Source: Mactra quadrangularis (lineage: Eukaryota > Mollusca > Bivalvia > Venerida > Mactridae). Taken from it: a stretch of DNA of 64,000 nt. Position 1 is the stretch's first letter; the number at the start of each line of letters is the position of its first letter. Of the stretch, positions 55,250 to 64,000 are shown in pieces. The stretch covers positions 310,001-374,000 of the forward strand of contig CM046307.1 of assembly GCA_025267735.1 (NCBI GenBank). Direction: 5' to 3'. The translations under genes were made by a program, and so were the position numbers. The notes beneath the pieces are model-generated. The model was not told the DNA's origin. It worked only from the letters and a program-made list of their open reading frames with translations, and searched no databases.

Positions 55250-57685
55250 CCGAAATTTTCCAAAAAATACCGTGTTTTACGTATTACACTCCGCGCCGAT
55301 TTTATCCAATAATCGGGATCGTCAGACGCTTGTTTTTCTGTAAACAGAAGTAGGTCAACATGTAGACGATAATGCGTAATGAATTTGACATGAATTGACA
55401 GAATACAGTTAACCCGCTTCGATTTTGATGTAAATGTGACCGAACAAAAATTATGAATTTATTCTTAAAAGTTACGTACCAATAACTCTGCAGATTAATA
55501 AATATATGTGGAGCTGTGACTCTCAAAGTGTAAACCCCGGAAACTGGACGTAGTGAGGCTAACTCAATAATTATTGGGTAATATGTCAGACTTTTTACTA
55601 GAAACCGGTTCACATCTGGAGACGTAATTCATTTTACCCATAAAATATTGTGTTTGACACGTAACTTTTTATTGTTACATTTATCTGCCGTTACAATAAT
55701 TTTCCTCTTATGTAGTAAGTAAGAAATTAAAAGAAAAAGGTCAATCTAGGTCCCAATTGTGTGATGGAGCGGACGTCTGAAGTTGTTGATGGTTACATTG
55801 AGTGTGGAACAGCTAAATATTATTCAGTTGATAGAATTAACACTTAAATCATATTTCAAATATTTCCAAATAATTTGGAAATAAAGTAATTCAAGAATTT
55901 AATGGCTGTGATGGTGTGACTTTTCGTCAGGGCTTGCTCTCTCCTTGTATGAAACTCACGATTCCTAAATTACATTGCTAGAGTAGGTGCACTTGATAGA
56001 CGGGTGTTTCTGTATAAAATTACCAGAAATGTTGGAACAGATAAACCAGTATTACTTTGTTTCTAACACAAATGTTTGATAAAGCAGCCTTTGAGTTAAA
56101 AAATGTCCTGCTTGCCACAACATAATAATGCTGCCAGTTATGCTTTTTAGGTGAAATTATGTATAAGTTGGTCCGCTGCGTAAAAACTGCTGAAATTATT
56201 TCTAGATCCAACTTTTTTGGAATCTTAATATTTTAGTTTGCTTGTGTAAACTTACTTTTATTATAGGAATATGTAACAAGTGTTTAGTTTCTTTTGCAAA
56301 GCATATAGGCCTAAAAGCTATGTGTTTGACAAAATAGTCTAAATTTGATGATATCCAAATCTACCTTAAATGTTCCTTATGATTTCTAAGTTCTTAGCAG
56401 AATGTGTCTATTCTGTTTAATGTTCAGTATAATGATTATTAAGTCCTAAGTAAAACATGAGTCCAGTAAGAATTGTCTGTTTGTACCTTTAATTTTACTA
56501 AAGATCAACTTACCCCATATGGCACAACTTACCCCGGAGGGTGGATCAACTTACCCCACATGTGACTTACGTTTTTTAAACGTTAATGGTGACTAATTGT
56601 GAGATGATAATGTAACAAAATATTCTATTATATGTCCAAAAGATTAAATTTTATGTTCAGATAAAAGTTCAGCCAAAAGTAGTCTAGGCCTACCATTACG
56701 AGTCCACTGGACAAAAATCAAAATTTGGCTCAACTTACCCTGTCTTCCCTATACAAGGCAAGTATTACAAGTACAGTTTATATAACTTATTTATTTTCAA
56801 TTATTAACTTTATGGTCATTGACTTTACTAAGTTAAGTATTTAGATATCAACAACCGATTATCAATTCATCTCACATATGAGTGTATGTCTATGCGTCTA
56901 CTCATTACTAAACACGCTTAGTCACGGAGGTCTACGTGTATCCGTGACCATACCTTTCATCAATTATTCCACTCTCAAACTTGTAGAAACCTATTAGATG
57001 ATGAAATGTATATTATAATTGTTACTTGATCATACATTGGTTTAAGCCCTTAGAAATAGCTAAATGTTATTGTATTTAGCTAGAACAAGAGACATAGGGT
57101 GCTTAAGCAAATCGCTACGTATCGCTTTTTGTCCTGGTACCCAAAACTTGATGTCACACAGTCATTCCTTTTGTTGTTAGAAGGGTACCAGGACTTAAGC
57201 AACGCACCCATTGATAACTTAACTGAGCGTTCTTTTAGACTACCCGTTCCGGTCTGTTGGCCGTCAGGTTTGGTTTTTATACTTATCCACAGTTATTACT
57301 TCCCTTGACAATAAGAGAACTCGCGCGCTCAACAATAACTACTGAGAAAAAATGGACATTTGACAGATGCTTTGTCATTTAAGGCTAAGATTCTTATCTT
57401 CAAACCTTCTTAGTAAGTATACTTTATTTTGAAACGCTGGAATAGAGACAATATAGACTAATTATTGTTGATGATACGTGAATGATGAATTATGGACGAT
57501 TCGTCCCCTGTATAATTCGGCCTCGAGCGATTCGCTCCACAAATTTGCATACATTTTAGGTTAGCCTGGAACCCCGTCGGATTTCCCGTACGCACAAATT
57601 TGTACGTTTTGACGGATATTTTCGGCAAAAGACCAGTAAAATGAACTTTTACTGTGACACACTGGACGAACAAAATAGGCAGTGG

Positions 57686-57711
57686 CTAGAGTTACGGTAC
57701 CGTAACTCTAG
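57686..57711. repeat. 26-bp perfect palindrome
   Basis: Centred on GGTACC with the core AGTTACGGTACCGTAACT. The half AGTTACGGTACCGTA also occurs at 19158-19172, and CAGAGTTACGGA follows a few bases on. Confidence 0.92.
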
Positions 57712-57944
57712 ACCCAGAGTTACGGAAGTCAAATAACATGCGTATGTGTCAACATTTTAACATCGAAAAACTTGTTTATATTCATTATTACTCGAAATAA
57801 ACAAAGATTTATCGACGTGACTTATTCAATTGTTATTACACCCGCCATTTTGGATATGACTAATTAGGATGGAGTTCGGTAATATCGCGGTACTAACAGT
57901 TTCAACAAAAACAATAAAACAATAATAAGTTACTTTTAAAATAT

Positions 57945-58139
57945 TTATGTATTATCATTTTGTGTCATCTTCCCTCTATAACTGGCAGCAATCGTTTTAA
58001 AATCCATGTCAATAAAGCGTGGGAATTTCCAGAAATCGACAGCCATATTTGACCTACTCACATAATCTTCGAGTTCTTTAATATCGCGGCATTTCGTTGA
58101 GGCCCTTCCAAATGTTGATCCACGTAAAAAATTGAACAA
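57945..58139 (-). CDS. Hypothetical small protein, 64 aa or first exon
   Basis: ATG at 58139-58137, stop after TQNDNT. Residues include FGRASTKCRDIKELEDYV and DFWKFPRFIDMDFKTIAASY, with a composition like a real soluble protein rather than an AT-rich artefact. A GTGAGT follows ELEDY in frame, so this may instead be a first exon with donor near 58064. I do not recognise a family. About 300 bp separates it from a possible + strand first exon. Confidence 0.35.
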   Translation of the reverse strand: MFNFLRGSTFGRASTKCRDIKELEDYVSRSNMAVDFWKFPRFIDMDFKTIAASYRGKMTQNDNT

Positions 58140-58524
58140 AGTTGATTAAAAGAAGTAACAGATTATCGCAAAAAAAGTTTAAAACACCTTGGAAGAACTT
58201 TTAAAGGTCCCATTTCACGTTTGACTCATTGTAAACAATCTATGTGCTTATTTTTACTCAGCTTTTGATGAGTAAGTGTTTTGAAGCATTACACAGTGAT
58301 ATTTTTCGCAATAAATGAGAAATTTGCAAAAATATGGCCAAATTACGGTAAAAAATTTTGGTGCGCCGGGAAATACCTGATTAAAAATAGATTTGGCGGG
58401 AATGTATGCCACTCCAGTCACATGATAAACTCTTCAGTAAAGAGTATCAAAAGTATTCGGTCTTTCTCCGCTACTATCGTTATCCGTGCATTCATACAAG
58501 CAGGTTGACGAAACGAAACTAATC
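58140..58524. promoter_or_regulatory. Possible bidirectional promoter and + strand 5' UTR exon
   Basis: The pyrimidine-rich CGGTCTTTCTCCGC near 58458 resembles a TCT-type start site. It is followed by a stretch ending CTAATC before a consensus donor GTAAGT (GT at 58525). Divergent orientation to the ORF at 57945-58139. Inferred only from motifs. Confidence 0.25.
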
Positions 58525-58964
58525 GTAAGTATTCTGATTGTTTGTGCAGAATCAAGTTTGATTATTTTAATTTTTAAAGATGATTATAATGTTAATAAGG
58601 TTTGGTTTTGCTTGAAAATAGGAATGAGTTGTCTTCTATTTGAGTAACCGACCGACCACGACCTTAGAAGTTTCGCCCCGACTCGGTCCGAGGCATTATG
58701 TATTTTTGCCAATTTTGTCCCGAGGTTGTATTTGATTTTTAATTAATTGTGTTACCATTCAATGGAAAGAGAAAATGCTTTGGTTCTGTAAAGAGCATCA
58801 ATTCATTACCATACAACACAACTTTTAGTTTAAATTGGAGCATCTGCAGGTCTTATGTAATGCAGTAAACAATCATAGAAATTAGAGGTTTGAACCCATG
58901 CAATGAATCATTGTAATTTGTAGCAAAGGAGTATACAGAACTTGTACTCCTTTGCCTTCAAGCT

Positions 58965-59050
58965 AGCTTTCATGGCCACGTGGTAGAGAGTCCGCTTATG
59001 AATCAAGAGCTTGTTGGTTCAAATCACAGTTTGGACCATGGATTTTTATT
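58965..59050 (+). repeat. tRNA-like SINE head fragment
   Basis: GGCCACGTGGTAGAGAGTCC (box A-like) and GTTGGTTCAAATCACAG (box B-like) are spaced as in a tRNA-derived promoter. No clear tail. Confidence 0.4.
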
Positions 59051-59132
59051 GGATAATATCATAATGAATTTTCAATAGATTTATCTTGAAGGCAAGACTC
59101 CACGAGGGTTCCATGGAGGGAGGCTCAAATGC

Positions 59133-59330
59133 AGGAGCTGTGGTCTAGTGGTTAGATACATGCTTAGAGTTGAGCAGTCCCTGGTTCGAAACCCTCTAGG
59201 GGCACTGCTAGTTTCCTCGAGCAAGAAACTTACTTACAATTTTTCCTCTCCACCACCCAGGGCCAGGTGTAAATTTGTCTCTGTAAATGGGTACTGTGAG
59301 TGTTAGGAATAAGCTGCCTGAACTTGGTTG
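59133..59330 (+). mobile_element. tRNA-derived SINE
   Basis: GCTGTGGTCTAGTGGTTAGA (box A-like) and CTGGTTCGAAACCC (box B-like), then GGCACTGCTAGTTTCCTCG, CAGGTGTAAATTTG and GTAAATGGGTAC. It shares its plan with the SINE before exon 8. Confidence 0.75.
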
Positions 59331-60449
59331 AAGGATATATAAATGATCAGGAGTTGTTGTACAAATATTGTTACGTCTGCTGAATATGTACAGTACTTCA
59401 CTTTATTTCTTAACTCATTCACTTGGTTGAAAATATATGCGTGTGGAGAATTTTTGAGATCTCTATTATTTAAGTTGGACCTGAAGGGCCTTTCCGTTTC
59501 CCTGAAAAACTTTCACGGCAAGTTTAGGTTCTGTTTAAGGATCCCAATTGAAGGGCTGTGAAGTGGTATTTTTATTGCATTTTAATTTTTGAAATTATGT
59601 TTGAACTTGGAGCAAAACATTAGATATAAGCAATATTTTAGCTTTATGTGTCTTTCATGTATAATTTTTTTCAGATCTTAGTTGGGCTTAGAATGTTAAA
59701 ATGAATGTGCAAAAGACGTGACAAAAATGTACTTTTGAGGGGTTTTAATCTTTTCAGTCTGGAAGGTATGATTTTTTAAATGAATTTCAGTGCTACAATT
59801 GCATATATGATATTGGTTGTTGGTCTAATTCAATGTTATTGTGCTAATTTTGTTAAGACTATTTGAACATATAGGTCACAACATTTATAGTAAGTTTATT
59901 CTACAAATTTAAAGATTTTAGATTTTCAATCTAAGTTCAATATGATGATAATGAAGTTTTAATGTTTATGTATCAGTTTTAGAATGGTTTAAATTGTGTT
60001 ATGTCATGACTATGCCCAACTGTCCTATGACAATTGCTTGTCCAGATGATAACTTTGAAACATTGCCACTTATCAAATTAAAGTGTCATTGATGACCAAG
60101 GGTGAATTTGAATCAAAGTTCATTGAGGCTTGAAATGAAACACCATTTTCTGATGATGAATTGCCAGTCTTTGACTCTGGACTTACCATTTTTTTCTTTT
60201 CAAGCACCAATAGATCAATGGTGATATTGATTTTTGGGCCACAAATCAGAGGTCATCTGATTTTTCTAAACAGAACCTTTGTAATGTTCTTAGGTTGACT
60301 TGATCTTTTATATTTGAAGTTATTATTTTTTGTGCCCTAGGTCATTTGCCTAGGTGAAAATTTTGCATGCTCAGCTCTTTAGACTTAACTGCAGGATTAA
60401 AGGGCATCATAAAGGAATGGTAAGTAATGTATGGTGATTTACTGAGCAG

Positions 60450-60554
60450 TGGCTCAAACTGGCGTACTTGATACAGAGGCTGGAGGAAGAATGGCGTCAG
60501 AAAAAAATGAAACAACTTCAGATGTATGAAAGTCCCACCAAGAAGTTAAACTGA
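60450..60554 (+). CDS. Possible short terminal exon or microprotein end (34 codons)
   Basis: After the acceptor-like TTACTGAGCAG an open frame reads WLKLAYLIQRLEEEWRQKK to YESPTKKLN and TGA. It has a charged, helical look. Upstream, a piece ending GGAATG at 60419 is followed by consensus GTAAGT. Splicing would put that ATG in frame, predicting a 35-aa product. No family recognised; both the exon and its use are speculative. Confidence 0.25.
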   Translation, partial: WLKLAYLIQRLEEEWRQKKMKQLQMYESPTKKLN

Positions 60555-60559
60555 CCAAC

Positions 60560-63500
60560 CCTTGATTGTCATATGACAAAAAGAGAATTAGAGCATATAT
60601 GCATATTAAATTGATTATTATACATAAATTAATATTGTTATTAATATGTTTCAGTTTTTGGTCACTGTCAGTCTAAAGGTTGAGACAAGAGTGGTCAGAT
60701 TCTGATGATGAAGTACATATAACATAGTTAGAGGTAAACTTACTTTTAAAATTCGTTAAAGAGATTGATCTGCCAGACTGGCTTGGTTAATAGAGCATCT
60801 CACAGCAATTCCCTGATAGGATATACATATCTTTGCAGAGTTAAGTTTAACCATGACCTATTATCTACTCCCACCACCTATCAAGTGGGAAGTTGTGGCC
60901 TCTGACAAGGATTTGTGCTTAGTACATGTTACAACCTTATGTCCCTAGATATACATGTATACCTGTCCTGGGTCAGCATGTAAAACAATTAAACACCTTA
61001 GTAAAACAGAAACAGAAAGATGGGCTAAGCATGACACTAAGCTTGATGTGGTTGTCCACTACAGGCGCCTTTTGCTACATTTTTTCAGTAATATTCTGGT
61101 TGCCTGAAATTTTTAGAGACTACTTTTGATTGATAGACGGACATGACATTTGTTTTTGTCATTTCTTAATACTGATAATACACCTGTATATATGTGCTCC
61201 TGATTATTATAATTTTTAATTAAAAGTGTCATTCGTTTCTTTTTACAGGTATAAAAAGAGAATACTGATAGAAGAGAACAGAATGCATCAAAAGGACTTT
61301 TTATGTGACTCTCAGAGTGAATTCTTCATTTTTAGACTGCTGTCAAGAAGCAGCAAGTTTTGTCTGAAGAAATGCCACCATTCCTGTACCTACATATTTA
61401 AAATTGTGATGATGTACATAGTGCTTTCTATGACACAGATGCTTATTACAACCTTGAGTGATTGGAAGCAAAAATTACAATTGATATTCATATCCAGGAC
61501 ATAGACCAATGTTTGGGCTGAAAAAACTGTTTTCCGATCAAACTGAAGTCTTGGTCACTCATGTTATGCCATAATTCACAATAACAATGCTCTAAGTCCA
61601 TAGAAGCTCGTTCGAACATTGCTCTTTCTCCTTTTGTCCAGTCAGAGTACACAATTTGATTAATGTTTTGCTCTCCAGTGACATCTTAGTTTCAGTGTAT
61701 ACCAAAATGAATATGTATGCTGCAACATAGGCAGTGTTATAAAACTCAACATTATAGAAAATGTGCACAAATACCATTATATTGTCTCCATGGAGATAGC
61801 GCAATGTTAGAACGAGATGCATTAACCAGAATAAGTGAATTTTGGTCCATCTCCAAACACAATTTTGCAATTTTCAGCATTTTTATTCATAATATTTCAA
61901 TCATATTCTTCAGATATGTGTTGAATATCATTGTTAGTGGGCCTACCAAGTCTCATGTCTATACAGACTGAAACAACCAAGATATAGCATTTCAAACTTC
62001 TGAAGTCAATTTCCCAAAAATAAAAATTAGGTATTCTGTCCAATGTAATTCCTTGATAAAATAATAATAATATATAAGTAAATAATTTCTTGATAAAGGC
62101 TTCGGCCAAAATATTGAAAACCTAGTTAGCTATCTTTTTATAAAAATTTGGTAGTTGCATTGTAGAGCATTGTTACATTGGCAATGATATGCTCAGCCAA
62201 GAAATTTCAATAATGTTGTGATGTCATATTGTATAATAATGATGTATTGAAAAAGTCTTTGTGTAGTTAAAATATTTTAGATATTTTGTTGTAAAAAGTT
62301 TAAAAAGGGACATTAGTCAGTTATCACCCTTGGTATACTCTTCAAATAGGTAGTTCTAATTATTTAGATAGCTCAGATTTTACTCTTTTCATTGTCCAAT
62401 TAGCCATGATAATACAGTAATAACTTTTTGTAAATTAATAGTGATTGGGTAAAGAACTGTCTAAATTTTATCACTACTGTTAATAGCTTAATTAACAAGA
62501 AAGATATTAGATGAAATAAATTAAAATCCCAACATAGGACGTCTATGATAAAATCCAAGGATTGCATCTAATAGGATCTACTTACCAATTGGATTGCTTT
62601 AGATTTAATAAAGGAAAGATAATTAACAAAAGTCTCTCATTGATTGTTGGCACAATACAACCATTTCAAAAAGTAAACATAATGGGCAATATCATGCATA
62701 CACTTTACGATCAATGTCAGTAAAGACTATAAAAATATAAGGTTACCCTATTGGATTCCATATCGATATGAATTTAATTGCAGAGCCTGATTTTTACTAA
62801 GGGTTTTGCTTTTTGAGAATGTGAGACAATTAAGTTTACAAGGTATAACAGATAAAGCATTTTACTCTTTAAATTGTCAGCCTTTGTAAATTTATAAATT
62901 CAACCTGTTGATTGAGCACTACATGCAATCTTTATAATTTATAGGGGTGTTATGGTTAACCGATATACTGGTTAATATTGCATGAGAGTTCTGACGGTTT
63001 TTAACCGGTTCTTTTTCCTTGAACCGGTTTTTGTAGTTAAGTGTCATACTGCTTGTTTTTATCAGAATCTGATAGTTAAATGTTAAAAATGAACCAAATA
63101 CTCGCAATACTCTTATTGTGCTTTTAAACGTTTAACATTTAGTCAATTGACAGAAAAATATCTTCAAGAGTCTGTTTCAAACCATGCATTTTTACTTTTG
63201 TAATTCAAACATTTGGATAAGAGATCATTTGAAAATACTCATATGTGTGCTATGCTGATCCAATTAGGACAGTGTACCTGCATTGATTAATGCTTTCCAT
63301 GTCTAAGCGAAAAACTGGTACGTATTGCAATATATTGCAATACGGGTTCTGCATATTGCAGTATATTGCAATACGCTTTTACCGTATTGTTACACCCCTA
63401 ATAATTTATGATAGTCACTGTTTGTTGTACATCAATTTGCCTGATGAATTAACATGTGTACAAACACTGTGAAGCTTTTGTTGTGATTAAAATTCTCTTT

Positions 63501-64000
63501 AAATATGTATCACCACTGAATGACTAGACAATTAATGTTGATGAGTTGTAATAATATGTCAAGAAATAATGAGTAGCTTTTTACTTGAAGTAAAATGCCG
63601 ATTTCTCATTGTTGTTTTTTAATACTTTAAATAATGAAACAATGATTAAAAATGTCAAATTAAATGAGTTAACCTAAGGCTAATGAGTAGAGAATAAGAC
63701 TGAACTGTTAAAGATTTTTATCTTCTATTTTCTATCAAGTTTCGTGACTTTTTTATATATTATTAATAAACATTAGTGCCTGACTCTATAACTTATGGTT
63801 TACCCAAAACTATTATTTGATAATGATTTGTGTAGAGCTATCACTCTGCATCAATACTTTTAATCAGATATACATGTATCTGGTTCTGCTTCTTAAGTAT
63901 CAATATTTACCGTTCAGTATACTGTATTTGTAATTTTTAGACTTACGGCAAAATCGCCGAAAAGCTTAAGTTTTACCACAAGTCAAAAACTTATCGACAA
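60560..64000. other. No gene or element recognised
   Basis: AT-rich sequence to the window end. The frames at 61226-61504 and 61592-61870 follow no recognisable family. An acceptor-like TTTCTTTTTACAG ends at 61248 but no supported exon follows. Confidence 0.5.

Larger units (their letters stand above)
54011..56749. mobile_element. Element with inverted ends GGG(A/G)AGAC..GTAAGTTGAGCCA, about 2.7 kb
   Basis: The left end GGGAGGACGGGGTAAGTTGA and right end (complement) GGGAAGACAGGGTAAGTTGA match at 22 of 24 positions. Near the right end CAACTTACCCC recurs three more times (about 56510, 56526, 56548), a subterminal-repeat pattern. No transposase frame is visible, so it is non-autonomous or decayed. 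Nested elements lie inside. Target duplication unclear. Confidence 0.68.

Noticed and set aside
55302..55613. 103-codon minus-strand frame inside the 54-56.7 kb element
   Set aside because: No transposase or other motif recognised; composition fits AT-rich noncoding DNA.
61226..61870. 92-codon frames on both strands
   Set aside because: No domain or splice consistency beyond one acceptor-like site; probably chance.
1..64000. CRISPR arrays, bacterial operons or prophage
   Set aside because: Spliced gene structure, SINEs and LINEs show eukaryotic DNA; no short regularly spaced direct repeats with unique spacers were seen.

Overview
The window is AT-rich eukaryotic DNA with long introns, consensus GT-AG splice sites and very dense, mostly decayed mobile DNA. 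The repeat content (tRNA-derived SINEs, several LINE clades, a Ty3/Gypsy gag remnant, and a repeat opening ACAAGAGGGTCC that I associate with bivalves) and the protein-level features suggest a mollusc, probably a bivalve. No species is claimed.

The one clear host gene is a proprotein convertase of the subtilisin/kexin family on the + strand (8380-44266). I could join 14 exons with consistent phases: signal peptide and prodomain (exons 1-3), S8 catalytic domain with Asp/His/Asn/Ser in family order and spacing (exons 4-11), P domain (exons 12-13), then one transmembrane helix and a 13-residue tail (exon 14). The conceptual protein is about 630 residues, provided one missing base in an A run in exon 1 is an assembly error or allele. 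No furin-type Cys-rich region is present.

The 9.7-kb intron 7 contains the most unusual object, an apparently complete 5.68-kb DNA transposon (27391-33073, antisense to the host gene). It has 40-bp terminal inverted repeats, TATA on both flanks and subterminal TACGCG-type motifs. It carries two ORFs head to tail: an F-box/LRR protein, then after the junction TGAAAATG a long RNase H-like (DDE) transposase. Other introns hold a nearly full-length broken LINE (14459-18480), other LINE fragments, SINEs and small inverted-repeat elements. Two copies of one small element sit 20-30 bp past splice donors of the gene.

Upstream (1-8000) lie a 360-bp tandem repeat, a possible zinc-finger exon, a mosaic retroelement unit and a 180-bp satellite array. 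Downstream (44300-64000) lie a MITE with a 9-bp target duplication, a LINE whose 5' end joins a second copy of the same mosaic unit, a 2.7-kb inverted-repeat element with a nested element, and a possible bidirectional promoter near 58.2 kb flanked by two small, weakly supported coding candidates. From 60.6 kb to the end I see nothing convincing.
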